Shown: positions 1-8,231, counted from the first letter of the stretch. The stretch: DNA of 42,492 bases from Candidatus Sericytochromatia bacterium (GCA_015272195.1 JACYMC010000203.1:1-42492), one strand, 5' to 3'. The notes: generated by a model from the sequence alone, not told the origin. Made by a program: numbers and translations.

Positions 1-1868
1 GGCCTTTGACGGTCGAGTTCCTCAAGGCCCACAACAAGCTGGTGCTCGATACCCGTTTTTTCGATGACAGCTTCAAGGCCCGGCTGGTGGCATCGATTGA
101 AAACTTCGATGAGCAGTGCGATGGCCTGCTGATTCACTCCGAGAATTTTCAGGCGTTGAATCTGTTGCAGGAAAGATATCGGGAGCAGGTGAAGTGTGTT
201 TATATTGATCCGCCGTATAATACGGAGAACGACGAGTTTCCATACAAGGACGGTTATCAGGCGTCTAGCTGGTTTTCCATGATGCTTGATCGTGCTCACG
301 CTGCATCGGCTCTAATGTCAAGAGAGGGGCTTTATTTTCAGCAAATCGGTGATGATGAAGCCGCACGTTCCAGATTAATGTTGGAAGAAATCTTTGCCGA
401 ACGGAAAAACTCCGTCGTAGCTCGTCGCGGAATAAAGAACGTACAAGCTCAATTTGAAGACATAAGCAGACTTAGTCTTGGCCACGACTTAATCCATATT
501 TTTTCTAAGAAACGTGGGGCTCGTATCCCCCACCTTCATCAGATGCTCGAAAATGGAAAGCCGGGGAAGTGGGACACCTTCTGGCGCGGCACTGATAGGC
601 CAACAATGAGATATGAGCTGCTTGGACAACATCCGGAAACAGGGCAATGGAGATGGGAAAAGAACAGAGCAAGAAGAGCCAGTCAAAACTATGAACACTT
701 TCTCCAAAATGAATCAGATACTAAGTCCCTTGATGAGTGGTATGCGGAAAATCTTCAAGCTGGGGTTGATCTTGACTTCGTCAGAAAAAATGACGAAGGA
801 ACGGTTCAATACTATGTCCCTCCCCAGACATTCAAGCTCGTAAGCGATAACTGGCTAGATATTCCATCGTCAGGGACCGTTACAGACTTCCCTCATGAAA
901 AAAGTCTGGCGTTACTACAAAGAATCATTGGCTGGATAACCAGTCCAGGTGAACTCGTCTTAGATTACTTTGCTGGATCTGGTTCCACGGGACATGCAGC
1001 TATCCGCTTTACAAACACAGAGGCGCGAAAATATCTCTTGTGCGAAATGGGGAACTATTTCGACACTATACTGAAACCCCGCATCGCTAAGGTGGTTTAT
1101 TCCGGCAGCTGGAAAGACGGCAAACCCACCGCCCGCAATACAGGCATTTCCCACTGCTTCAAATACATTCGCCTGGAATCCTACGAGGACACCCTCAACA
1201 ACCTGCGCTTTGATGAAAAGCCCGGCAAAAGCCCGCTTTTGAAAAATCCTTCCCTCAAGGAAGACTACATGCTCCGCTACCTGCTGGATGTGGAGACCCG
1301 GGGCAGTCAGTCGCTGCTTAATATCGACGCCTTTGCCGATCCGACCCGCTATACCCTGGAGGTCAAAAAGCCGGGGACGGATGAGTACGCCACCCGTGCG
1401 GTCGATCTGATCGAGACCTTCAACTATCTGATCGGCCTGCGCGTGGTGCATTACGCTGCGCCACAGGAATTCACCGCCAATTTCAAGCGCGTGGATGACC
1501 CCGAAGTGCCGACTGACCAGAAAACCAAACTGGTGGTGGATGGACGAATCAAGCAGGACGAAGGCGGCCCGTGGTGGTTCCGCAAGGTCGAAGGCTGGGT
1601 GCCCAGGGACCCTGCCAATCCCAACAATGGCCAGCGGGAAAAGGTGTTGATCGTCTGGCGCAAGCTCACCGGCGACATCGAGCAAGACAACCTGATGCTG
1701 GATGAATGGTTCCAGAAGAACCGGATCGGCACCCGTGATTTCGAGTTCGACACCATCTACGTCAACGGCAGCAATAATCTGCCCAACCTAAAGCAGGATG
1801 ACGAGAGCTGGAAGGTCCGCCTCATCGAGGAAGAGTTCATGAAGCGGATGTGGGAGGTGGAGCGATGA
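1..1868 (+). CDS. mod: Type III restriction-modification DNA methyltransferase (Mod), 5' truncated by the window edge
   Basis: This is the modification subunit of a type III restriction-modification system, transferring a methyl group from S-adenosylmethionine to adenine in its recognition site and directing the Res partner. The open frame runs in from the window edge (first full codon at base 3), so the N-terminus is missing; the TTG at base 6 is probably an internal codon. The catalytic motif DPPY lies at residues 68-71 counted from base 6, and the SAM-binding motif FAGSG at 322-326. Motif IV before motif I is the beta-class order usual for Mod. Between them is a long segment, about residues 125-315, much richer in A+T than its flanks and taken to be the target recognition domain. 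The stop overlaps the next start (ATGA), so the three genes form an operon. The family call is firm; the recognition sequence cannot be read from this. Confidence 0.92.
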   Translation, partial: PLTVEFLKAHNKLVLDTRFFDDSFKARLVASIENFDEQCDGLLIHSENFQALNLLQERYREQVKCVYIDPPYNTENDEFPYKDGYQASSWFSMMLDRAHAASALMSREGLYFQQIGDDEAARSRLMLEEIFAERKNSVVARRGIKNVQAQFEDISRLSLGHDLIHIFSKKRGARIPHLHQMLENGKPGKWDTFWRGTDRPTMRYELLGQHPETGQWRWEKNRARRASQNYEHFLQNESDTKSLDEWYAENLQAGVDLDFVRKNDEGTVQYYVPPQTFKLVSDNWLDIPSSGTVTDFPHEKSLALLQRIIGWITSPGELVLDYFAGSGSTGHAAIRFTNTEARKYLLCEMGNYFDTILKPRIAKVVYSGSWKDGKPTARNTGISHCFKYIRLESYEDTLNNLRFDEKPGKSPLLKNPSLKEDYMLRYLLDVETRGSQSLLNIDAFADPTRYTLEVKKPGTDEYATRAVDLIETFNYLIGLRVVHYAAPQEFTANFKRVDDPEVPTDQKTKLVVDGRIKQDEGGPWWFRKVEGWVPRDPANPNNGQREKVLIVWRKLTGDIEQDNLMLDEWFQKNRIGTRDFEFDTIYVNGSNNLPNLKQDDESWKVRLIEEEFMKRMWEVER

Positions 1869-2932
1869 ACGACCACGAAGGCGCCAAAAACCGCCCTGCC
1901 GCTTTGATCCAGCCACTCGAAGGCTATGCCGACTGGCTGGCGGAACTGAAAACCCGCATCTACAACGCCCAGCAGCGGGCGACATTGGCGGTCAACCGCG
2001 AACTGGTTTTGCTTTACTGGCAAATCGGTCGCGATATTTTGGCCCGGCAAGCACAGCAGGGCTGGGGTGCCAGGGTGATCGACCGGTTAGCTCACGATCT
2101 GCGCAGAGCTTTTCCAGAGATGAAGGGTTTTTCGCCGCGCAATCTCAAATACATGCGCGCGTTTGCCGAGGCCTGGCCAGACGCCGAATTTGTGCAAGAG
2201 GTGCTTGCACAATTACCCTGGTATCATCAGCTTGCCCTGCTCGACAAGCTGAAAACCGCCGAGGAGCGCCGCTGGTATGCGCAAAAGGCTATCGCCAACA
2301 ATTGGTCGCGTAATGTGCTGGTGATGCAGATCGAAACCCGCCTGCTGGATCGTCAGGGCCAGGCGGTCACTAACTTCGAACATCGTCTGCCCAAGCCTCA
2401 ATCCGACCTTGCCCGAGAGTCTCTCAAAGACCCCTATCGCTTTGACTTCCTCGGCCTGACAGACGAAGCGCAGGAGCGCGAAGTGGAATCAGCCCTGGTG
2501 CGGCATGTCACGCAATTCCTGCTGGAACTGGGAGCAGGATTCGCCTTTGTCGGACGGCAGGTGCTGCTTGATGTCGGCGGCGAAGAGTTTTTCATCGACC
2601 TGCTTTTTTATCACCTCAAGCTGCGCTGCTATGTCGTGATCGAGCTGAAGGGTGGCAAGTTCAAGCCCGAGCATCTGGGACAACTGGGTTTCTACCTCAC
2701 TGCCGTGGATCGACAGGTGAAGGCTGAACACGATAACCCCACCATCGGGCTGCTGCTGTGCAAGAGCAAAAACAAGGTGGTGGCTGAATACGCCTTGAAT
2801 GACAAAAGCCAACCCATGGGCATTTCCGAATACAAATTACTGGAATCGCTGCCGGAACCCTTGCAGACCAGCCTGCCAAGTATCGAGCAGATCGAGAAGG
2901 AACTGGAAGGAATCGAAGATGGCCAAGCGTAA
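1865..2932 (+). CDS. YhcG/DUF1016-family PDDEXK nuclease inside the type III R-M operon
   Basis: A 355-residue protein with the two parts typical of the YhcG (DUF1016) family. The N-terminal helical domain contains the pattern LLYWQIGRDI and GFSPRNLKYMRAFAEAWP. The C-terminal PDDEXK-type nuclease core has an acidic residue in EEFFIDLLFYH followed by the strand VVIELKGGKFKPEH, giving the E-x-K pair. Such proteins are often found beside restriction-modification genes and are assigned a defence or DNA-processing role, but their exact task is not settled. The start is the ATG at 1865, overlapping the mod stop as ATGA, with a GGGAGGTGGAG ribosome site just upstream; an upstream GTG in frame at 1850 is less likely. 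The end overlaps res by 14 bases, which implies tight translational coupling and a role linked to the Mod-Res pair. Confidence 0.9.
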   Translation: MNDHEGAKNRPAALIQPLEGYADWLAELKTRIYNAQQRATLAVNRELVLLYWQIGRDILARQAQQGWGARVIDRLAHDLRRAFPEMKGFSPRNLKYMRAFAEAWPDAEFVQEVLAQLPWYHQLALLDKLKTAEERRWYAQKAIANNWSRNVLVMQIETRLLDRQGQAVTNFEHRLPKPQSDLARESLKDPYRFDFLGLTDEAQEREVESALVRHVTQFLLELGAGFAFVGRQVLLDVGGEEFFIDLLFYHLKLRCYVVIELKGGKFKPEHLGQLGFYLTAVDRQVKAEHDNPTIGLLLCKSKNKVVAEYALNDKSQPMGISEYKLLESLPEPLQTSLPSIEQIEKELEGIEDGQA

Positions 2933-5900
2933 ATCCAAAGGTCTAAAGCAACACGCCTTCCGCAACAAGCTACTGCTCAACCAGTGGCTCATCAGCCTGT
3001 TCGGCATCGATCCGCTCACCGAACACAAAGTAAATGGCAAAGTGGTTCGCCCCTTTCACAAATTGGCCGAACCCATCCGTGATCCGCGCCTGGAAGGGTT
3101 AGACAACGACAATCTGCATTTTTTCTACCACCATCTCGGCGGTAGCCCGCTCTTCAGCTATGCCGACCCAGCGGCTGATTTCCCGGGCTTTCGCATCAGT
3201 CGGGACATGCTCTTGACCTACGAGCAGAACATCGTCCGCCATACCCGGGCGATCAACGAAAAACGCCACCGACCAGTGGTATGGAAATACTACCAATGGC
3301 TCGCCTTATTATTCGTTGAAATTTACCTGGACCGCTTTTTTGGCAATCGTGAAGGGATGCTTGCCGATCTCAATGCCTTCGTTGAGCGTTTCAACCGCCA
3401 CTGGGACGATTACGCCGATGTGCCGCCTTACCACGAGGATGACCTGAACAAGCTCTGCATGCAGAACGCCACCGGCAGCGGCAAGACGCTGCTGATGCAC
3501 GTCAACCTGCTGCAATACCGGCACTACGCTGCAAAGCATGGGAAGGATAAAGAACTCTCCCGGGTTATCCTGCTGACGCCCAACGAACGTCTCTCAGAGC
3601 AACACATCACCGAGTTTCGGGAGAGCGATATTTCTGCAGGCAGCTACCTGCAATCCCGTGGCAGCCTGTTCGGTCTGGCCCAGGGCCTTGAGCGCGTGGA
3701 TGTGCTGGAGATTACCAAGCTGGCTGATCAGGAAGGCCCGAACACCATCGCCACGCGAAGCCTGGGCGATCAGAACCTGCTTCTGGTGGACGAGGGTCAT
3801 CGTGGCATGAGCGGTAAAGAGGAAGGCGTCTGGTTCTCCCGGCGCTCCGATCTCTGCGCCAAGGGGTTCACCTTCGAGTATTCGGCCACCTTCGAGCAGG
3901 CGGTTCAGGCATCCGGCAATGCCGATTTTGAGAACAGCTACGCCAAGACGGTCGTTTTTGATTACTCCTACCGGTGGTTCTATGAGGACGGTTTCGGTAA
4001 GGATTACCAGATCCTGAACCTGCCAGGGTCATTCGAAGAGACGCAGTCGATCTATATGACAGCCTGTCTGCTGAAGTTCTATCAGCAGCTCCGAATCTAC
4101 GAGGAAAAGGCGAAAGATTTCGAGCCGTTCAATCTGGAAAAGCCACTGTGGGTCTTTGTCGGCAGCACGGTTTCCTCGGGCAAGATGAGCAAGGATGAAC
4201 AGATCGTGGCCACGGACGTGGCGCTCATCATCCAGTTTGTCGCCGACTTCCTCGACAATCAGCAGATGGCGACGCGGCGCATGCACGAGATCCTCACCGG
4301 CAAAGGCCAGGATACCGGCCTGCTGGACAAGGATGGGAACGACATCTTTGCCGGGGCCTTTACCTATCTGGCCCGGGCCATGAATGGCGGCGAAACCGTT
4401 GAAGCCCTCTACCGGGATATTCTCGCCAGGCTGTTCAACCATGCCGCAGGCGGGCATTTGTCACTGGATCGCATCAAGGGCGAATCCGGCGAAGTGGCCT
4501 TGCGTGTGGGTACGAGCGAGACGCCCTTCGGTTTGATCAACGTCGGTGACGCCAGGAGCCTGTGCGATCACGTGGCCGAGCTTGCAGCGCAAAACGGTAC
4601 ACGGCTGACCGTGGAAGACAGTGACTTTACCGAGGCGATGTTCGCTTCCGTGAAGGATTCCACCTCACCGATCAACCTGCTTATCGGCTCCAAGAAATTC
4701 GTTGAAGGCTGGGACTGCTGGCGCGTCAGCACCATGGGTCTGATGCATGTCGGGCGCTCGGAAGGCTCGCAGATCATTCAGCTCTTCGGACGCGGCGTCC
4801 GCTTGAAGGGTTATGAATGGAGCCTCAAACGCAGCGGCCATTCCCATGCGCCGCTCCGGCCGACCTTCATCGAGGAATTGGAAACCCTCAACGTGTTCGG
4901 CATCGAGGCCGACTTCATGGAGAAGTTCTGCGAGTTCCTCAAAGAGGAAGGCCTTCCCGGCAACGAGCGCCGCAAGATCATTAACATCCCGCTGAATGTG
5001 ACCTATGACTTCGGCAAGAAGCTCAAAATCCTGCGACCGAAGCGGAAGGCCTCTGACGGCAAGGAATACGACTTCAAGAAGGATGCAGCAGTGCCCACTC
5101 TCGGGGACATCCCGGACTACATGACGCACAACACGGTTGTCGCCGACTGGTACCCGCGCATTCAGGCCATGCAGTCACGCGGTACATCCTTAGCGACCCA
5201 GAAGGACAAGGTGTCGTTGCGTGAACAGCATTTGGCTCTGCTGGACTACGACACGCTTTTTTTCGAGCTGGAGCGGTTCAAGCGCGAACGGAGCTGGTAC
5301 AACTTCAATATCACCAAGGATGGCATCAAACGCCTGCTGGGGGACCCGAACTGGTACACCCTCTACCTGCCCGAAACCCGCCTGAACCCGGCATCCTTTG
5401 ATGGCGTGCTCTTACTGCAGCAGGTGGCGTCTGAGCTTCTGAAGCGGTACTGCGATCACTACTACAACTATCGCAAACGGGAATACATTGAGCCGCGTCT
5501 TGAACTGCGCGACTTAACGAAGGATGATGACAATATTCCGCAGGAGGAGTTCTACCAGCTTATCGTGGACGGCGATGAGGAACAGGTCATCCAGGGGATT
5601 CAGCAGATCAAGAAGGATCTGGAGCAGAAGAAGGATGATCTGCTGAAGGTTGGCGATCTGAACGCCTGCAATTTCGGCAAGCACCTGTTCCAGCCGCTCT
5701 TTCATGTCCGGCGCGGAGGAAAAATCACCATTCTGCCGGTCGCCCTCAACGAAAGCGAATATCAGTTTGTCACCGATCTGAAGACCTGGTGCGACGGCCA
5801 CAAAGCCGCTCTGCAAAAGGATGGAATGGAACTTTTCCTGCTCAGGAACATGAGCCGTGGCAAAGGCGTGGGCTTCTTCGAGGCAGGCAACTTCCACCCC

Positions 5901-6221
5901 GATTTCATTCTGTGGATGCTGATTGGCCCAGAAGGCAACAAGAGGCAGTACGTCACCTTCATCGAGCCGCACGGCCTTTTGCACGAAGGCCCCGCCAGCG
6001 AGAAGGTTCTATTCCACAAACGGATCAAGGATGTCGAGCAACGGTTGAAAGATCCAACCGTGCTCCTCAACAGTTTCATCCTTTCCTGGACGCCATACCC
6101 GCAACTGAAATGGGACAATACACAGGACGAGCTCGAGGATATGCACGTGCTGTTCATGACCAATGACCGGGACAAATATATCGACAAGCTGTTTGCCCGG
6201 CTGAGGGGGATGGTGAAATGA
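2919..6221 (+). CDS. res: Type III restriction endonuclease subunit Res (DEAD/H-box translocase plus nuclease domain)
   Basis: A 1100-residue ATP-dependent restriction subunit that acts with Mod: it uses ATP hydrolysis to communicate between unmodified sites and cleaves DNA. Superfamily 2 helicase motifs are visible: Walker A ATGSGKT with K189, Walker B DEGH at 291-294, a SATF motif III soon after, and motif VI QLFGRGVR starting at about 621. The C-terminus has a nuclease-like core with HPDFILWM (D995) followed by a strand ending FIEPHG (E1016, H1018); the last position of the usual (D/E)-x-K triad is His here. The start ATG at 2919 has AAGGAA upstream and lies inside the end of the nuclease gene. 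The length matches type III Res proteins, and the reading frame is intact. The stop overlaps a short following ORF by ATGA. Confidence 0.93.
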   Translation: MAKRKSKGLKQHAFRNKLLLNQWLISLFGIDPLTEHKVNGKVVRPFHKLAEPIRDPRLEGLDNDNLHFFYHHLGGSPLFSYADPAADFPGFRISRDMLLTYEQNIVRHTRAINEKRHRPVVWKYYQWLALLFVEIYLDRFFGNREGMLADLNAFVERFNRHWDDYADVPPYHEDDLNKLCMQNATGSGKTLLMHVNLLQYRHYAAKHGKDKELSRVILLTPNERLSEQHITEFRESDISAGSYLQSRGSLFGLAQGLERVDVLEITKLADQEGPNTIATRSLGDQNLLLVDEGHRGMSGKEEGVWFSRRSDLCAKGFTFEYSATFEQAVQASGNADFENSYAKTVVFDYSYRWFYEDGFGKDYQILNLPGSFEETQSIYMTACLLKFYQQLRIYEEKAKDFEPFNLEKPLWVFVGSTVSSGKMSKDEQIVATDVALIIQFVADFLDNQQMATRRMHEILTGKGQDTGLLDKDGNDIFAGAFTYLARAMNGGETVEALYRDILARLFNHAAGGHLSLDRIKGESGEVALRVGTSETPFGLINVGDARSLCDHVAELAAQNGTRLTVEDSDFTEAMFASVKDSTSPINLLIGSKKFVEGWDCWRVSTMGLMHVGRSEGSQIIQLFGRGVRLKGYEWSLKRSGHSHAPLRPTFIEELETLNVFGIEADFMEKFCEFLKEEGLPGNERRKIINIPLNVTYDFGKKLKILRPKRKASDGKEYDFKKDAAVPTLGDIPDYMTHNTVVADWYPRIQAMQSRGTSLATQKDKVSLREQHLALLDYDTLFFELERFKRERSWYNFNITKDGIKRLLGDPNWYTLYLPETRLNPASFDGVLLLQQVASELLKRYCDHYYNYRKREYIEPRLELRDLTKDDDNIPQEEFYQLIVDGDEEQVIQGIQQIKKDLEQKKDDLLKVGDLNACNFGKHLFQPLFHVRRGGKITILPVALNESEYQFVTDLKTWCDGHKAALQKDGMELFLLRNMSRGKGVGFFEAGNFHPDFILWMLIGPEGNKRQYVTFIEPHGLLHEGPASEKVLFHKRIKDVEQRLKDPTVLLNSFILSWTPYPQLKWDNTQDELEDMHVLFMTNDRDKYIDKLFARLRGMVK

Positions 6222-6253
6222 GCAAAAACACATGGGGAACTCACGTTTATTAA
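6218..6253 (+). pseudogene. Remnant start of a fourth R-M operon gene (11 codons, then stop)
   Basis: An ATG overlaps the res stop as ATGA, exactly like the two upstream couplings, and has a GAGGGG ribosome site. It encodes only MSKNTWGTHVY before TAA. The arrangement looks like the beginning of a further operon member cut off by a recombination junction, with core-genome DNA starting just after. Too little remains to name the gene. A chance ATGA at the res stop is the alternative. Confidence 0.45.
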
Positions 6254-6278
6254 ATCTGATCCCAGAAAGGAAAACACA

Positions 6279-6716
6279 ATGCGTATATCCAGAATAATGG
6301 CCTTCCTGGTCACACTGGCACTTGCTTTGGCTCTGCCGGCAATGGCCAATGTGCCAGATGCTGTGGTGGGTAAATGGGAAACCGAAGGCGGTAAGTCCCA
6401 TGTTGAAATCAGAAAGAGTGGTAGTCAGTATGTGGGTAAAATTGTCTGGTTAAAAGAACCCAATCGCGACGGCAAGCCCAAAACCGACCGCCAGAATCCT
6501 GAGAAGTCTTTGCAAAGCCGCCCCATTATTGGCTTGCAGGTTTTAAGTGGTTTTGCTTTTAAAGGGGGCGAATGGGTCGACGGCAAAATTTACAATCCCG
6601 AAGACGGCAAAACCTACAGTTGCAAAATGAGCCTGAAAGATAAGAATACCTTACAGGTGCGTGGTTATGTATTCAATCCGGCTTTGGGTAAAACCCAGAC
6701 CTGGAAGCGCAAATAG
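6279..6716 (+). CDS. Secreted DUF2147-family protein
   Basis: A 145-residue protein with a clear Sec signal peptide: MRISR, a hydrophobic stretch to about residue 21 and a cleavage-like PAMA-N. The mature part has the DUF2147 pattern: GKWETEGGKSHVEI near the start, GKIVWLKEP, and a later GKIYNPEDGKTYSCKM block followed by LQVRGYVF. Members are small exported beta-sheet proteins of unknown biochemical function, probably periplasmic. The start has AGAAAGG at 6264-6270. It is the first gene after the R-M operon and ends 2 bases from the convergent thioesterase gene. Family assignment is good; no function is claimed. Confidence 0.85.
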   Translation: MRISRIMAFLVTLALALALPAMANVPDAVVGKWETEGGKSHVEIRKSGSQYVGKIVWLKEPNRDGKPKTDRQNPEKSLQSRPIIGLQVLSGFAFKGGEWVDGKIYNPEDGKTYSCKMSLKDKNTLQVRGYVFNPALGKTQTWKRK

Positions 6717-6718
6717 AC

Positions 6719-7141
6719 TCAGCGATCAATCACTGCAAGGGTCAGGCGACTGGTACAGACCAGCTGCCCTGACCCATTGCGGATCTCAATCTGCCAGACC
6801 TGGGTGCGCCGTCCAATGTGGATGGGAGAGACCTTGCCCTCTACCCAGCCTTCAGACACGCCGCGCAAATGGTTGGCGTTAATTTCGAGACCGACACAGG
6901 CCTGTGTGCTGGGATCAATGCAGAGATTGCCAGCTACAGATCCCAGGGTTTCTGCCAGCAGTACCGAAGCGCCACCATGCAGAAGGCCAGCGGGTTGCCG
7001 TGTGCGGTGATCGACAGGCATGCGTGCAAGCAGGTAATCTTTGCCTGCTTCGGTAAACACAATGCCCAGGGTTTCAGCGGCAGTATTGGCGCACCAGGCG
7101 TTTAACTGTGCGGGGGTGTGCTGACTCAGATCATATTTCAT
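6719..7141 (-). CDS. Hotdog-fold PaaI/YdiI-type acyl-CoA thioesterase
   Basis: A 140-residue single hotdog-domain protein. The motif LLHGGASVLLAETLGSVAG is characteristic of the PaaI/YdiI/EntH branch; the Glu in LAETLGS occupies the catalytic position and HGG lies at the helix start. These enzymes hydrolyse acyl- or aroyl-CoA thioesters in the cytoplasm (YdiI/MenI on 1,4-dihydroxy-2-naphthoyl-CoA, for example), but the substrate cannot be told here. The start is the ATG at 7141 because GGAGT sits 5 bases upstream; a longer frame to 7180 would run into the preceding gene and lacks such a site. It is the last gene of a three-gene minus-strand operon with an AMMECR1-domain protein and a small coiled-coil protein, 19 bases after the AMMECR1 stop. 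Confidence 0.87.
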   Translation of the reverse strand: MKYDLSQHTPAQLNAWCANTAAETLGIVFTEAGKDYLLARMPVDHRTRQPAGLLHGGASVLLAETLGSVAGNLCIDPSTQACVGLEINANHLRGVSEGWVEGKVSPIHIGRRTQVWQIEIRNGSGQLVCTSRLTLAVIDR

Positions 7142-7160
7142 CTTGGACTCCAGTGTGCGC

Positions 7161-7673
7161 TCAGGCGTATTTATCGACACGGAAGCGCTGCAGTTGTACA
7201 GGCTCGCCAGGGGTCAGGCCTGCTTTGAGGGTCGCATGATAAACCTGTTTTTGTGGGGTATCAATACCTTCCAGATCGGGCAGCAGCAGGCCCCGGTGAT
7301 GCCGCGCCGTGACAATCACACCGTAATGTGCGGGATCAAGTAAATCCAGACTTTGGATGGGTTCAGGTGGGTGGAGCACACTGACGCTGTATTTCAGACC
7401 AGACAGATCATTTGGCTGAACGGGCGGGAAGCGCGGATCCCGGCTGGCCGCAGCAATGGCGTTGTAAATGGTTTCTTCCAGCACGTTGGCATAGACCGGC
7501 GATATGGTGCCAATACAGCCACGCAAAGCATTTGCCGGGGTTTTTAGTGTGACAAAAACACCTGCTTTTTGGGCGATGAAGGGATCAAAGCCAGTCTGTG
7601 GGGTTTCCAGCACCTGGCGGGTCTCGACAAAATGCGTCACAGCCCGGGCCGCCAGCTCAGGCAAAGGGTGCAT
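7161..7673 (-). CDS. AMMECR1-domain protein (AmmeMemoRadiSam system protein A)
   Basis: A 170-residue protein covering one AMMECR1 domain: the hallmark LRGCIGT at about residues 50-56 is followed by the helix with NAIAAASRDPRFPP, KYSVSVL, and GLLLPDLEGIDTP. In many bacteria this domain is encoded with a MEMO-family protein and a radical SAM enzyme; neither partner is visible in this window, so here it stands without them. The biochemical role of the family is unknown. The start overlaps the preceding stop as ATGA, so it is translationally coupled to the small coiled-coil gene. The length is usual for the stand-alone bacterial form. Confidence 0.9.
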   Translation of the reverse strand: MHPLPELAARAVTHFVETRQVLETPQTGFDPFIAQKAGVFVTLKTPANALRGCIGTISPVYANVLEETIYNAIAAASRDPRFPPVQPNDLSGLKYSVSVLHPPEPIQSLDLLDPAHYGVIVTARHHRGLLLPDLEGIDTPQKQVYHATLKAGLTPGEPVQLQRFRVDKYA

Positions 7674-7855
7674 CAGAGGGTGTTGTAATAAGCTGTGTTG
7701 CGATTGCGGGGGCGCCGCTGGCGCATTTCAAGGTCCGCCAGTTCGGCCATTTCCTGCAGCTGTTGCAGGCGCTCGTATTTTACTTGCTGGGCTTTGAGTT
7801 CCTTTTCAATACGCTTTTGCTGAAACTCTTGAATGACGTTGTCGAAATGGCTCAT
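7673..7855 (-). CDS. Small coiled-coil protein, unknown function
   Basis: A 60-residue charged protein: residues 6-45 are an almost continuous predicted helix rich in Gln, Glu, Lys and Leu, followed by an Arg/Asn-rich tail ending AYYNTL. I do not recognise a family. It is accepted as a gene because it has an AAAGGA ribosome site at a good distance before ATG, its stop overlaps the AMMECR1 start as ATGA, and it is the first gene after a promoter with a CRP-type site. A small DNA- or RNA-associated protein would fit the charge pattern, but that is a guess. Confidence 0.7.
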   Translation of the reverse strand: MSHFDNVIQEFQQKRIEKELKAQQVKYERLQQLQEMAELADLEMRQRRPRNRNTAYYNTL

Positions 7856-7887
7856 TGCATCTGTCCTTTATACGCAGTCTCAATACT

Positions 7888-7930
7888 ATTGTAGTCTTTA
7901 CGATAAATTTCAGTGTGAGCCAGCTCACAC
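7888..7930 (-). promoter_or_regulatory. Perfect CRP-type dyad (7913-7930) with a -10 box (7888-7893): candidate cAMP-receptor-type activated promoter
   Basis: On the minus strand a TACAAT -10 hexamer lies at 7893-7888 upstream of the small coiled-coil gene. Upstream of it, bases 7913-7930 form a perfect 8+2+8 inverted repeat containing TGTGA-N6-TCACA (7914-7929), the textbook CRP-family core. From the -10 box the start point would be near 7881, which places the dyad centre at about -40.5, the position of class II CRP-dependent promoters. No good -35 box is present, as expected for such promoters. No crp gene is seen in the window. Confidence 0.6.
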
Positions 7931-7941
7931 CCAGGCAAGGG

Positions 7942-7980
7942 AAAGCCCCCGCTGAAAGGGCAGCCTTTAGCGGGGGCTTT
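7942..7980 (-). terminator. Strong hairpin terminator after the ferredoxin gene
   Basis: A perfect 12-base stem (7942-7953 with 7969-7980, core AGCCCCCGCT), extended by an inner AAAGG/CCTTT pairing around a GCAG loop. It lies 11 bases past the ferredoxin stop and separates that gene from the AMMECR1 operon promoter. The following U-run is short on either strand. Confidence 0.75.
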
Positions 7981-7991
7981 ATCCAAAAGAT

Positions 7992-8231
7992 TCAGGCAAA
8001 ATAGTCTGCGTTAATAGCAATAAAGTCCTGCTCGTCTTCGGGAACGTCTTCTTCGGGGTAGATGGCTTCTACCGGGCAGACGGGTGCGCAGGCACCACAA
8101 TCAATGCATTCATCGGGATCGATATAATACTGGGGTGCATCATCTGTGGTGTGAATACAATCGACCGGACAGACTTCAACACAGGCCGCGTCTTTGGTGT
8201 CAATACAGGGAGAGGTGATAATATAAGCCAT
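7992..8231 (-). CDS. 7Fe-type ferredoxin ([3Fe-4S][4Fe-4S])
   Basis: A 79-residue electron carrier. Cysteines lie at 9, 17, 21 and 25 and at 42, 45, 48 and 52, the second set as C-x2-C-x2-C-x3-C-P. The first set, C-x7-C-x3-C-P-x2-C with no Cys in the early CxxC position, is the pattern of seven-iron ferredoxins such as Azotobacter FdI, where the cysteine equivalent to 25 is not a ligand. A [3Fe-4S] plus a [4Fe-4S] cluster is therefore expected, though an eight-iron form cannot be excluded. The acidic C-terminal third is also typical. The ATG at 8231 follows AAGGAGA; the frame extends upstream but that extension has no ferredoxin character. It is a single-gene unit with its own terminator. The redox partner is unknown. 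Confidence 0.9.
   Translation of the reverse strand: MAYIITSPCIDTKDAACVEVCPVDCIHTTDDAPQYYIDPDECIDCGACAPVCPVEAIYPEEDVPEDEQDFIAINADYFA

Noticed and set aside
1-6253. A prophage as the source of the R-M genes
   Set aside because: No integrase, capsid, terminase or lysis gene and no att repeat could be seen. A transferred operon explains the content.
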